DNA of 28,356 bases from 2-01-FULL-41-14 sp046317875 (GCA_046317875.1 JBKCVN010000027.1:1-28356); one strand, 5' to 3'. Shown: positions 8,050-15,908, counted from the first letter of the stretch. Program-made: numbers and translations. The notes: generated by a model from the letters alone, not told the origin.

Positions 8050-8673
8050 CTAGTCCCTTGCTTGATTTTCTCTGTCCTGCTGTTCCAGTGCTGCTTTCAG
8101 GTCTGCTATGAATATACTTCTTTCTTGTTCTGCCAGTTCGAGTCTTCTTTTCGTGTCACCTAATGTGAACGCAACGGTTCTCCAGGCCGTATTAATCACC
8201 ATGTATTCATTTATCTTATCAAGAATATGATGCAATCCCTTGTTTTCTAGAGAAGCAAAAATATTATTAATTTTCTCTCTCTCATTAGCCATCCAAAGCA
8301 TTCTTTTTGCTTTTGTTTCTTCATCAAATCTGTCGAGGCCTAACTTTTTGTCCCGGGCCTCCTCGGTAGCCAGTTCTCTTTTACAACACTTCAAAGCTTC
8401 AATCTGACCTATGGTGTTTTCATCATATACAGCACTTAAACGGGTTAATTCTTCTTCTGTTTCACGGCATTGCTTGAGAAGATCGATGCACTGGTTACTT
8501 ACAGTATGTTGAGCATGAAGTGCTGTGCTATAGTTCTGCTCCACTCGGCGGGCACGTTCTAATACACGTTCTAATAAAGGATCCTCATGAAGATTATTAT
8601 TATTTCCACCGGCATACCCAGCACACCCGAAAACCAAACCCAAAACCACGGGCATATATAAAAATTTGTTCAT
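8050..8673 (-). CDS. Exported coiled-coil protein (207 aa)
   Basis: AGAAGGA lies four bases before the ATG. The N terminus is a signal peptide of about 21 residues (MNKFLYMPVVLGLVFGCAGYAG). Cys17 follows LVFG, which is only a poor lipobox, so ordinary cleavage after GYA is more likely than a lipoprotein. The mature protein is highly charged and helical, with coiled-coil spacing at about 34-60, 68-110 and 165-205 and Cys residues at about 62, 69 and 95-96. No family recognised. It stands alone, with its own terminator. Confidence 0.75.
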   Translation of the reverse strand: MNKFLYMPVVLGLVFGCAGYAGGNNNNLHEDPLLERVLERARRVEQNYSTALHAQHTVSNQCIDLLKQCRETEEELTRLSAVYDENTIGQIEALKCCKRELATEEARDKKLGLDRFDEETKAKRMLWMANEREKINNIFASLENKGLHHILDKINEYMVINTAWRTVAFTLGDTKRRLELAEQERSIFIADLKAALEQQDRENQARD

Positions 8674-8702
8674 TTTATCCTTCTATAAAGTTAGTGCGCT
8701 TA

Positions 8703-9100
8703 TCATGTAAGGATTAAAATTATAAAGAAAAAAACATTAATTTCAATTAACTTTTGCTGTATTGCAGGAGCGGTATTTCTATTTTGATAAAACTCTAAGG
8801 TATATTTTTCTTTTCTAATTTTGATCAGGGCTTTACGCAGGTGTTGTAAAGCATTCCACTCGGTGGCTAAAGTCTCATCCCCTCGCATGGCCTGCTGAAA
8901 CTGTTCATGAAAGCTTTTTTGACGTTGTTTTAACTCTTGCAGGCAAAGGCCTGGATACGAGTTCACGATTTCCAATCGCGATAATTGACGAGAAAACACC
9001 GAACTTCTGCCGCTGGATATCTGGATATTTTGTCTTCGGAACAGGCTTTCATTTCTCCTACCACGGCCATCATCAAGCCCCACAGCACTGCTAAAACCAT
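8703..9100 (-). pseudogene. Frameshifted small exported helical protein
   Basis: The intact 143-codon frame from 9134 has no ribosome site and an unlikely N terminus. A ribosome site (GGAGG) precedes an ATG at 9100 in another frame that encodes a signal-peptide-like start (MVLAVLWGLMMAVVGEMKA) and about 45 residues before TGA. The protein-like part then continues in the first frame (LSRLEIVNSYPGLCLQELKQ onward), giving a helix-rich tail. Joining the two frames near 8960-8990 gives one exported helical protein of about 130 residues like its neighbours. I infer one frameshift has broken it. Confidence 0.6.
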
Positions 9101-9140
9101 TATTGTATTTCCTCCGTTTGGTATATATGTTCATACTAAA

Positions 9141-9245
9141 ATGATATTATTGACAATAAATTATTGTTTTTATTGTGTTCTCATTATATTACTCTTGGGG
9201 GTTAGTGGCCCCTCTTGGTTAACACAGATATTAAGGATTATAAGG
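9141..9245 (+). promoter_or_regulatory. Leader shared with the second LRR gene
   Basis: The AT-rich region upstream of the F-box/LRR gene matches the region before the LRR gene at 25701. The last 34 bases (9209-9242 and 25664-25697) are identical, including AAGGA of the ribosome site. Just before them each copy has a short GGG...CCC inverted repeat (9196-9212 here). A TTGACA lies at 9150-9156 but I see no well-spaced -10 box. The promoter is thus presumed, not located. The shared leader suggests the two genes are expressed together. Confidence 0.55.
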
Positions 9246-10373
9246 ATGAGTTTCTATAAAACTTCTTTTCTTCTCGCTTTTTTCTTATCGGGCAGCCTGT
9301 ATGCCGCCAGCAACATGCCTTCTTGTTGGGACGACCTCACAGAAATCAGCACCCGCCTGGCTGCCTCGCATTCTGGCCAATCGACCCCCCTCGATCCTGA
9401 AGCTCACGCTGAAGAATCAGCCCTATCTCCCCAAGCGCACCCTGTAACTGACCCTACACAGGCCCGTTCTACCGACTACTTCCAATTTCTGCCCGCAGAA
9501 CTCATCCTTAAAATATTCCAAAAAATTCCTTGTCAAGATTTTCCTTTCATTTTAAACGTGGGCCTCACTTGTAAATTGTTTTATAGAATCTCGATGTGCC
9601 CCTCTAGAATGCTTTCCTTAAATCTTCGAAAGTCCGAAACTGGTTGTTATATCCATAAAGACAGCATCCTTGCCCAACAAACCCATTTACATAGATTCAC
9701 ATCAAACCAAAACATGAACCAAGAGGTCATTGACCTGCTCATCAATCAAAAGTCTCTCAGGATGCTTTACTTGAACAAATGTCCAAAAGTAGGGAAACTG
9801 TGGGCTCTTGATCCCCATTTTTTCTCTCGACAACCCCAATTAACCCACTTAAGTTTAATAGACTGTGGTTTACAAGCGCCTGAGCTGTTGACTACTTTAG
9901 CCGGTGACCCCAAGTCCCTCCCCAACCTCACACACCTGAATCTCAGCGGAAACTTTATCGGTGATAAAGGCGTCATCGCTTTGGCCAAAGCCCTACAACA
10001 CCTCACCAAGCTTACCTGCCTGAATCTAGAACTGAACGATACAGGTGATGAAGGCGCCCACGCTTTGGCCAAAGCCATTTCTGCTCACTGCCCCAACCTT
10101 ACAGACTTGGATCTAGGGTATAATCAGATCACTGATGAAGGCACCCGCGCTTTGGCCCAAGCCCTTTTTGCTGGCCGCCCCCCCAAATTCGCTAAACTAA
10201 GTCTGAGCGACAATCATATCCGCGATGAAGGCGCCCGCGCTTTGGCCCAAGCCCTACAATACCACACCAAGCTCACACGCCTGTATCTAAATGAGAATCG
10301 AATGGGTGATGAAGGCGCCCTAGCATTACAAGCATTACAAAAAGCGAATCCAACTTTAAATCTTGTAATCTAG
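9246..10373 (+). CDS. Exported F-box plus leucine-rich-repeat protein (375 aa)
   Basis: Residues 1-20 are a signal peptide (MSFYKTSFLLAFFLSGSLYA). Residues 78-118 fit the F-box (FLPAELILKIFQKIP, then Leu-Thr-Cys-Lys-Leu-Phe near 107-112); in eukaryotes this domain binds Skp1 in SCF ubiquitin ligases. From about 171 to 375 run some seven leucine-rich repeats of the ribonuclease-inhibitor type, about 28 residues each (LTHLNLSGNFIGDKG and similar), normally a protein-binding surface. The natural reading is a secreted effector that recruits host ubiquitination to a target. This is inferred; no secretion route beyond Sec is visible. The start at 9246 is chosen because the paralogue at 25701 begins with the same MSFYKTSF; the longer frame from 8985 overlaps the opposite gene and lacks a ribosome site. 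It ends with a terminator. Confidence 0.85.
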   Translation: MSFYKTSFLLAFFLSGSLYAASNMPSCWDDLTEISTRLAASHSGQSTPLDPEAHAEESALSPQAHPVTDPTQARSTDYFQFLPAELILKIFQKIPCQDFPFILNVGLTCKLFYRISMCPSRMLSLNLRKSETGCYIHKDSILAQQTHLHRFTSNQNMNQEVIDLLINQKSLRMLYLNKCPKVGKLWALDPHFFSRQPQLTHLSLIDCGLQAPELLTTLAGDPKSLPNLTHLNLSGNFIGDKGVIALAKALQHLTKLTCLNLELNDTGDEGAHALAKAISAHCPNLTDLDLGYNQITDEGTRALAQALFAGRPPKFAKLSLSDNHIRDEGARALAQALQYHTKLTRLYLNENRMGDEGALALQALQKANPTLNLVI

Positions 10374-10394
10374 TACAAACCTAAAAGCCCCCTT

Positions 10395-10425
10395 AAGCCT
10401 AAGATCCCTCAACGGTCTTGGGCTT
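10395..10425 (+). terminator. Terminator of the F-box/LRR gene
   Basis: AAGCCTAAGA pairs with TCTTGGGCTT (one G-T type mismatch) around an 11-base loop, followed by a T-rich stretch. The same stem, in perfect form, follows the second LRR gene at 28045, and the next 35 bases are also conserved between the two sites. Confidence 0.7.
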
Positions 10426-10594
10426 CTTTGGGCCCATAATTATACCCATCAAAACCACAGCTAAATTTCTCCTGGGGGGGGCCTAAGTCGCACACCATCC
10501 CTGGGCCCCAGAATGCGTGTGGGAACATCCTGAAGTCCTATATTCCTTGCTGACATTCAACCAGGAGGAATTTATCTCTTATATTCCCCCAGAG

Positions 10595-10620
10595 AAAAAG
10601 GCAGTCTCACGGGACTGCCT
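10595..10620 (-). terminator. Intrinsic terminator of the 10666-11142 gene
   Basis: AGGCAGTC and GACTGCCT make an 8-bp stem with a 6-base loop; on the minus strand T residues follow. It lies about 45 bases after the stop of the small exported protein. Confidence 0.8.
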
Positions 10621-10665
10621 TTTCAGACCAAGAACGTGTTCAATTAATCTAAAATCTTCTACAGA

Positions 10666-11142
10666 TTATTTTTCGTTCATTGACCGAATGTAATCTTCAT
10701 AAAAGAACTTGGCAGCAGTCACTTGTAAAGATTCCATAATAAGATGACCATAAAGAGGGTTTTTTTGATTTTCCTGATGTTGTTTTAATAAATTCTGCAA
10801 TCTTTGTCTGCTTGCTTCACATTGGTCTTTCAATTCCTCAGAAGGGTTATCCCGTTGTTCTTTCAGCAAATAAAGATAATGGTTTTTTTCTGCCTTAATG
10901 CTATTTACCACATCTTCGTAAGGTTTTAAGTTATCGGTCGAAACTTCTAGAGTTGCATTCACTTCTTTCAGCTTTTCTTCTGCTTCTTCCAGAGACAAAG
11001 GGAATTCTTCTATAGGGGTCTGTTTCTTAACTTTATTCGACGGTGAGGGTGGAAAATCTGTGTCTGTGGTGTTCGCCGCAGACCATCCATTCAAGCCTAG
11101 GGCCAGGGTTCCCATCATCATCATAAATCCAGTTTTTTTCAT
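10666..11142 (-). CDS. Small exported coiled-coil protein (158 aa)
   Basis: AAGGA lies seven bases before the ATG. Residues 1-22 are a signal peptide (MKKTGFMMMMGTLALGLNGWSA). After a Pro/Ser-rich linker come two long charged helices with heptad spacing (about 49-98 and 102-125), the second holding the only Cys (DQCEASRQRLQNLLKQHQ). The C-terminal 30 residues are more hydrophobic. It resembles in plan, though not clearly in sequence, the proteins at 3884, 7407 and 8050. It has its own terminator. Function unknown. Confidence 0.75.
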   Translation of the reverse strand: MKKTGFMMMMGTLALGLNGWSAANTTDTDFPPSPSNKVKKQTPIEEFPLSLEEAEEKLKEVNATLEVSTDNLKPYEDVVNSIKAEKNHYLYLLKEQRDNPSEELKDQCEASRQRLQNLLKQHQENQKNPLYGHLIMESLQVTAAKFFYEDYIRSMNEK

Positions 11143-11271
11143 TTTATTTCCTTTTTTAAATTTATTGAGCTCTCAACATATCGTTATTTTCATAAATATC
11201 AATCCATTATGAAAAATATTTGTCTTTCAGAAGCCAAAAATCCCAGATCATAAGGATTCTGATGTCTGTTT

Positions 11272-11299
11272 TTGCAACAGTACCCCTGTACTATATAAA
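11272..11299 (+). promoter_or_regulatory. Candidate sigma-70 promoter of sodB with an inverted repeat in the spacer
   Basis: TTGCAA (11272-11277) and TATAAA (11294-11299) are 16 bases apart, close to the consensus. The spacer contains AGTAC-CCCT-GTACT (11279-11292), a perfect short inverted repeat placed where a repressor or activator could bind. The transcript would carry about 115 bases of leader before sodB. Confidence 0.45.
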
Positions 11300-11422
11300 A
11301 TATTAAAGTTCCTTATCTTCTTAAAAGCCCTGCACCAAAACCCCCTATGGTTTCTTGAAAAACAAGGGTTGTTTTTTCGCCCAGAAATGGTACGGTAATG
11401 CCAATTAATTTCGGAGGATTTC

Positions 11423-12019
11423 ATGCCCATACAACTGCCCCCCTTACCCTATGTAAACCAGGCACTTCAGCCCCACATTTCGGCCGAGACGTTGTCGTTC
11501 CACCATGGCAAGCATCACCAGGCCTATGTGACCAATCTCAACAACCTGATTGCCGGCACCGATCTGGAAGGAAAGGATCTGGAAACCATTATTCGTATTG
11601 CCTACGATAACCCCCGTCTGGTGGGTGTTTTCAACAATGCGGCCCAAGTTTGGAACCACACCTTTTTTTGGCACAGCATGTCGCCCACTGGGGGCAAAGA
11701 GCCCACCGGACGGTTGGCTAAAATGATTGAAAAATCCTTTGGCAGCGTGCCCCATTTCAAGGAAAAATTCAAAGAAGCGGCCACCACCCAATTCGGCAGT
11801 GGATGGGCGTGGTTGGTCCAAGAAGGCGACGATTTGAAAATCATTAAAACCGGCAATGCGGAAACACCCCTGACCAATCCGGCCCTCACCCCCCTTTTAA
11901 CATGCGACGTGTGGGAACATGCCTATTACCTGGATTACCAAAACCGTCGGCCCGACTATGTGCAAACGTTCCTGGATCATCTGATCAATTGGGATTTTGC
12001 GGCCAAGAATTTAAAATAA
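11423..12019 (+). CDS. sodB: Superoxide dismutase, iron type
   Basis: The enzyme converts superoxide to oxygen and hydrogen peroxide in the cytoplasm. At 198 residues it has the usual length of bacterial FeSOD. Metal ligands are His27, His79 (VWNHTF), Asp162 and His166 (DVWEHAYY), with the gateway Tyr35 (HHQAY). Gln75 in NNAAQVWNH is the arrangement typical of iron rather than manganese enzymes. There is no signal peptide. GGAGG lies six bases before the ATG. A candidate promoter with an inverted repeat lies at 11272. It is followed 88 bases later by the ubiquinone hydroxylase on the same strand. This is one of the few core genes here and is intact. Confidence 0.97.
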   Translation: MPIQLPPLPYVNQALQPHISAETLSFHHGKHHQAYVTNLNNLIAGTDLEGKDLETIIRIAYDNPRLVGVFNNAAQVWNHTFFWHSMSPTGGKEPTGRLAKMIEKSFGSVPHFKEKFKEAATTQFGSGWAWLVQEGDDLKIIKTGNAETPLTNPALTPLLTCDVWEHAYYLDYQNRRPDYVQTFLDHLINWDFAAKNLK

Positions 12020-12107
12020 AAAAACCAGGGTCAGGGGCGCATGCGGGGGCGCCCCCCCATATAAAAAAACCCCGGCCCTTCTTTAAAACCCTCAACAGGA
12101 GGTTTCA

Positions 12108-13307
12108 GTGTCCTATTCCCCCTATCCCATTACCATCATCGGCAGTGGCTTCACGGGCCCCCTTATGGCCCTGGCTTTGGGTCACGATTATGGCCCCCTC
12201 TTTCTGGTGGATCCAGCGCCCCTGGAACAGCAACTTGATACCCCCTCCGATGGGCGGGCTATTGCCATCACCCAGGCCTCGAAGGCCTTTTTTTCCCAGC
12301 TGGGGTTGTGGGAGTTGCTGGCCCACCATGCCGAACCCTTGATGAGGGTGATCACCCGTCAGGCCGCAGGTCCGCAGGTTCAGATCACTTCAGACCATTT
12401 GGATGGCCAACCTTTGGGCTATATGGTGGATGCCAAAATCCTAAAGGATACCCTGTTAACCCAGGCCCATAAGCAATCACATATCACGTGCCTAACGGAT
12501 CAGATCACCCATTTGGATTCGGAATCCCCCTTCCAATCCACCCTAACGGTTCATTTGGCCAGCGGTCAAAGCCTGGGGTCCAGTTTGGTGATTGGGGCCG
12601 ATGGGGCCCGGTCGCGGGTGCGGCAGGCGGCCAATTTGCGTCATTATGGCTGGTCCTATGATCAAACGGCCTTTGTTCGGGTGTATCAACATGATAATCC
12701 CCACCACGGTCAGGCGTACGAGACTTTTTTGCCCACGGGGCCCTTTGCCATTCTGCCCCTGCCCCACAACCGCAGTTCCATTGTGTGGGCCGTGCCTAAC
12801 AGCCAGGCCCAGTCCTTGGGGCAGCTGTCCTCGGAAGCCTTCGACCAAGCGGCCTTTCCCCATATGGAGGCCTATACCAACCTCACCCCCCAATCCCCCG
12901 TGTGGCAGCGTCCCCTGCAGGGGCTGTGGGTGCCCTTTTTCACCAGCCACCGGTTGGCCTTGGTGGGGGATGCGGCCCATCAAATTCACCCCTTAGCGGG
13001 GCAAGGGTTTAACCTGGGCATTCAGGATGTGGCGGCGCTTGCCGAAACCCTGGCCGAAGGCGCCTTGTTGGGCCTGGATTTGGGCAGTCACACCCTGCTG
13101 AAACGGTACCAACAAAAACAACGCTGGCAACACTTGGCCTTTCTGGGCGCCACCCATGGGTTGGATCGCTTGTTTTCTAATGACAACGCCACACTAGACT
13201 GGGTGCGCCAAAAGGGGCTTCAGTGGGTGGAGAACACCCCGGCCCTGAAACGGTTTTTTGCTCACCAGGGCGCCGGCCTCAAGGAAACGGTCGTCCAACC
13301 GGGATAG
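12108..13307 (+). CDS. ubiH: UbiH/UbiF/COQ6-family ubiquinone biosynthesis hydroxylase
   Basis: An FAD-dependent aromatic-ring hydroxylase, most likely adding a hydroxyl group to the ring of a ubiquinone precursor with NAD(P)H and oxygen. Motifs are the FAD-binding GxGxxG at 12-17 (GSGFTG), the DG motif near 162 (IGADGARSRVR) and the family signature near 287 (GDAAHQIHPLAGQGFNLGI). Its 399 residues match the family. The start is GTG, six bases after AGGAGG. Which ring position it modifies (UbiH, UbiF, UbiI or a broader UbiL/UbiM type) cannot be read from the sequence, so the symbol denotes the family. It follows sodB and precedes a large repeat cluster. Ubiquinone also has antioxidant and respiratory roles, so the pairing with sodB makes sense but may be accidental. 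Confidence 0.9.
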   Translation: MSYSPYPITIIGSGFTGPLMALALGHDYGPLFLVDPAPLEQQLDTPSDGRAIAITQASKAFFSQLGLWELLAHHAEPLMRVITRQAAGPQVQITSDHLDGQPLGYMVDAKILKDTLLTQAHKQSHITCLTDQITHLDSESPFQSTLTVHLASGQSLGSSLVIGADGARSRVRQAANLRHYGWSYDQTAFVRVYQHDNPHHGQAYETFLPTGPFAILPLPHNRSSIVWAVPNSQAQSLGQLSSEAFDQAAFPHMEAYTNLTPQSPVWQRPLQGLWVPFFTSHRLALVGDAAHQIHPLAGQGFNLGIQDVAALAETLAEGALLGLDLGSHTLLKRYQQKQRWQHLAFLGATHGLDRLFSNDNATLDWVRQKGLQWVENTPALKRFFAHQGAGLKETVVQPG

Positions 13308-13357
13308 GAAGCTTTATAAGAGGGTAAAAGTCGCCCAAAGGCCTCACCTGCACCTTC

Positions 13358-13809
13358 TGTCATTCCCGCGAAGGCAGGAATCCACCTTTATTTGCCCACC
13401 ATATAGGCCACACCACCCCAGCGGCATCCCTCCCTGGACCCCCGCCTCCGCGAGGGTGACAATAGTGGGGGCCATATCGCAGCCACACCCCCGTCATTGC
13501 GCGAAGGACCAACGGTCCGACAAAGCAATCCACCTTATTCTTGCTATCACTCCCCTATCTCTCCCTTTGTCATTCCCGCGCAGGCGGGAATCCACCTTGT
13601 CTTTTTCCACTATTAATAAGCATTATCCCCCAGCCGTACACATTCCTGGACCCCCGCCTCCGCGAGGGTGACAATAGTGGGGGCCATATCGCAGCCACAC
13701 CCCCGTCATTGCGCGAAGGACCAACGGTCCGACAAAGCAATCCACCTTATTCCCGCTATCACTGCCCTGTCCCTCCCTCTGTCATTCCCGCGAAGGCGGG
13801 AATCCATCC
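13358..13809. repeat. REP-type repeat cluster 3, a 212-bp composite unit in tandem
   Basis: Order A (13358-13386), B (13434-13460), C (13492-13534), A (13568-13596), B (13646-13671), C (13704-13746), A (13780-13808). A has core ATTCCCGCGAAGGCGGGAAT; B is its near reverse complement; C has outer ends like A (CATTGC...GCAATCCA) around the inverted repeat GGACC-AAC-GGTCC. The 107 bases 13434-13540 and 13646-13752 are identical, so the B-C block was copied recently with a period of 212. Reading frames in this stretch are repeat artefacts. Confidence 0.9.
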
Positions 13810-13843
13810 CCCCTTATCTTTTCCCGTCCCCCATCGCCCATAA

Positions 13844-13876
13844 AAAAACCCGGGGATTTGGGGCCCCCGGGTTTTT
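13844..13876. terminator. Terminator of the outer-membrane protein gene (bidirectional)
   Basis: AAAAACCCGGGG (13844-13855) pairs with CCCCGGGTTTTT (13865-13876), a 12-bp stem flanked by A and T runs so that it can work in both directions. It lies 22 bases after the stop of the minus-strand beta-barrel gene. Confidence 0.85.
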
Positions 13877-13897
13877 GAAGGTGATCCTAAAGGGATC

Positions 13898-14605
13898 TTA
13901 GAACTTGCGAGAAAGGCCCAATGTTACCCCCCACACGCGTGGAGAATACTTCAATTGCTTCATAACATTGTTTTCATTTATAGCTGTTTCTTGAGTCTTT
14001 TGATACATGGCATAGGACGCATCCACCTGGGTAGACCAGTTTTCGGTCAAATCCATCTTCAAACGCACACCTGGCTCGATACCCACCAGATGGGCCGTGT
14101 TGGTTCTGTAAAGAGCACCAGGTTGGTTAGGTGCAGCACCGCCAACCATCTGAGCCGGGTTACCATACAGTTTTGTTTCAAAACGACCATACACCAATCC
14201 CAACTTTCCATAGATGGTCACGCGGTCTGTCACGGGCGTGCCCACCAACCCTGCCAAACCGGCTTTCCATACCTGACGGGCTTTATAAGTACGGTCGTCT
14301 CCAAAACCATTCACATCAAAGCTTTGTTTTATTTTTTCAAAGCTGGTACCAAAAGATCCTTCAATGCCGTAAATCAGATTGGGGGTGCATACCGTTTCAT
14401 GACCCGCAAAAAGGTTCACTTGCATACCGCCCTTGGCTTTTTTAATTTTGGGGAGAGTGGTTCCGCCTTGGTTATCTTCCATCTTTCCATTAATTTTCAG
14501 GTTGGCATAGCCGGCGTTTAACCCCACATAGGATCCTGTTTTTACGGCCAAACCAGATGCCGCCACGCCCAAAACGGTCATCATCACAACACTGTTAAAC
14601 TTCAT
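13898..14605 (-). CDS. Outer-membrane beta-barrel protein (235 aa)
   Basis: AAGGAG precedes the ATG. A signal peptide covers about 20 residues (MKFNSVVMMTVLGVAASGLA). The mature protein shows alternating hydrophobic strands with Gly and aromatic residues (SYVGLNAGYANLKI, LIYGIEGSFGTSF, VTIYGKLGLVYGRF, STQVDASYAMYQK, WGVTLGLSRKF) and ends in Phe, the signal for the BAM assembly machine. Size and strand number suit an eight-stranded barrel of the OmpA/Omp25-like porin superfamily found widely in alphaproteobacteria. One Cys (about 72). Role probably structural or adhesive on the surface; not determined. It is monocistronic, with its own terminator. Confidence 0.85.
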   Translation of the reverse strand: MKFNSVVMMTVLGVAASGLAVKTGSYVGLNAGYANLKINGKMEDNQGGTTLPKIKKAKGGMQVNLFAGHETVCTPNLIYGIEGSFGTSFEKIKQSFDVNGFGDDRTYKARQVWKAGLAGLVGTPVTDRVTIYGKLGLVYGRFETKLYGNPAQMVGGAAPNQPGALYRTNTAHLVGIEPGVRLKMDLTENWSTQVDASYAMYQKTQETAINENNVMKQLKYSPRVWGVTLGLSRKF

Positions 14606-14834
14606 TTTTTTCTCCTTATTAAAAAAACATATAAATTCGCGCTTACTTTACTTAAATAACCATCTTAAGGTATATACACTTGTATCGTGTTCCAGCAATA
14701 CCCGTGAATGCATGGCTTCTATGCACATACATGCATACTTTGCGTGGCACAAACCATTAGAAAATAATTATTTTTTTAAAATTGACGAATTTTGGGAACA
14801 GAAATTGAACTTAGGTGGGGCCACCTTTTCATGT

Positions 14835-15096
14835 GACCCCCCGCCTCCGCGAGGGTGATGGTGGGCGGGTGCATGCTGCCATCACACCCCCGTCATGGCG
14901 CGAATGATCAACGATCCGACAAATCAATCCACCTTGTTCCTGCTATCACTCCCCTTCCCCTGTCCCTCCTTTGTCACTCCCGCGGCCCTCTCTTGTCATT
15001 CCCGCGCAGGCGGGAATCCAGTCCTTACTTTTTCCACTATACACACCACCACCCCAGCGGCATCCCTCCCTGGACCCCCGCCTCCGCGAGGGTGAC
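14835..15096. repeat. REP-type repeat cluster 4 (B, C, A, B)
   Basis: B (14835-14859), a diverged C (14889-14934), a partial A (about 14973-14985), a perfect A (14994-15020) and B (15070-15096). The same unit order as cluster 3, so the composite B-C-A arrangement is not a one-off. It lies between the outer-membrane protein promoter region and the end of yacG. The preceding 14606-14834 stretch is AT-rich upstream sequence of the barrel gene with nothing else recognised. Confidence 0.85.
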
Positions 15097-15122
15097 GGTG
15101 GTGGCAGGCGGCACATAGGGGT

Positions 15123-15401
15123 CTAAAAATCCTTATCTTTCCAGGCCTTGGCCCATTCTTCCTTGGCCTCTTGTTCTTCTTGCTCCAGAACATGGGCCGG
15201 GTCACCCGGAATCACATAGTGGCCCGCCACCCATTTATAGAGGTCCACCATTTTACATTTCTTTGAACAAAAGGGCCGGAAGGCGGCCATTGTTTCTTTA
15301 TGACATAAGGGGCATTCCCCTTGTTTTTCTGTGCTTTGGTTCGGCGCCGATGGGGCGGTTTCTTCCGCTGGGCCCATCTGGTCCTTATTAATCAGTTTCA
15401 T
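15123..15401 (-). CDS. yacG: YacG zinc-finger DNA gyrase inhibitor
   Basis: YacG proteins are small zinc-binding proteins that bind GyrB and inhibit gyrase. The zinc site is complete: Cys30-Pro-Leu-Cys33 and Cys45-Ser-Lys-Lys-Cys49, with the family signature FRPFCSKKCKMVDLYKW and the following WVAGHYVIPG. The protein is 92 residues, a little longer than typical, with a Gln/Ser/Pro-rich N terminus of 28 residues and an acidic Lys/Glu tail. The ATG follows GAGGGGG. In many alphaproteobacteria infA, maf and yacG are neighbours; here infA is upstream but no maf lies between. Confidence 0.88.
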   Translation of the reverse strand: MKLINKDQMGPAEETAPSAPNQSTEKQGECPLCHKETMAAFRPFCSKKCKMVDLYKWVAGHYVIPGDPAHVLEQEEQEAKEEWAKAWKDKDF

Positions 15402-15643
15402 ATTCCCCCTCAGTCATTCTTATTTCAGAATGCCGTTAGACTGCCCCCCTTGCCCTAAGGTCGGGCGTGGGTTGCGAAAATTTGCGCAGCTTGTCCCAGG
15501 GCTCGCACCCCGCGACCATGCCACAAATTTTGCTGATCACCATATCAGACTGGGGAAAAAATACAAGATGTATACAGGCACAGATGGTGTGTAAAAACAC
15601 AACCCCTACGGCCGATCCAAGAATAACTTAGGTATTCAAAGGT

Positions 15644-15669
15644 AAAAAAGCCCGATACAAGCTTTTTTT
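15644..15669 (-). terminator. Intrinsic terminator after infA
   Basis: AAAAAAGC (15644-15651) and GCTTTTTTT (15661-15669) pair; on the minus strand the stem is followed by T residues. It lies about 20 bases after the infA stop and would separate infA from yacG. Confidence 0.6.
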
Positions 15670-15689
15670 ATAACGATCTTGGGGATCGG

Positions 15690-15908
15690 TTACTTCGCGC
15701 GGAAGGTAATACGGCCCTTGGTCAGGTCATAGGGGGTCATTTCCACGGTGACCTTATCCCCCAACATCACGCGAATTTTGTGTTTGCGCATCCGCCCCGA
15801 TGTATGGGCAATAATTTCATGACTGTTTTCCAACCGAACCCGAAACATAGCGTTGGGCAACAGTTCAAAAACTTCGCCTTCCATCTCAATTAAATCTTCT
15901 TTTGCCAT
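15690..15908 (-). CDS. infA: Translation initiation factor IF-1
   Basis: IF-1 binds the A site of the 30S ribosomal subunit and helps IF-2 and IF-3 start translation. The 72-residue product is the canonical length and a single OB-fold: MAKEDLIEMEGEVFELLPNA, then the conserved HTSGRMRKHKIRVMLGDKV and the C-terminal DLTKGRITFRAK (no family residues missing). AAGGA lies five bases before the ATG. It is a core gene and a useful marker for placing the organism. The upstream 15909-16203 region is AT-rich, with the leader of the plus-strand coiled-coil gene. Confidence 0.97.
   Translation of the reverse strand: MAKEDLIEMEGEVFELLPNAMFRVRLENSHEIIAHTSGRMRKHKIRVMLGDKVTVEMTPYDLTKGRITFRAK

Noticed and set aside
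8985..9245. 87-codon upstream extension of the F-box/LRR frame
   Set aside because: It overlaps the opposite exported-protein gene, has no ribosome site, and the paralogue starts at the position equal to 9246.
12020..12107. GC-rich palindrome GGGGGCGCCCCC after sodB as a terminator
   Set aside because: It has no loop and is not followed by a T run, so termination there is unsupported.
12543..12996. Frames of 134-148 codons on both strands inside the ubiH-family gene
   Set aside because: Shadows of an intact, well-recognised gene; no ribosome site and biased Gly/Pro/Arg composition.
13358..13809. Possible CRISPR array
   Set aside because: Units alternate in three types and orientations with spacers that are themselves repeated; there are no cas genes. 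It fits REP-type repeats instead.
13258..13901. Several plus-strand frames of 77-137 codons with repeated RRRES/SRAGGNP-like peptides
   Set aside because: Translations of the A, B and C repeats. The same peptides appear wherever the repeats occur (4374-4717, 14855-15118, 17773-18243, 20439-20696).
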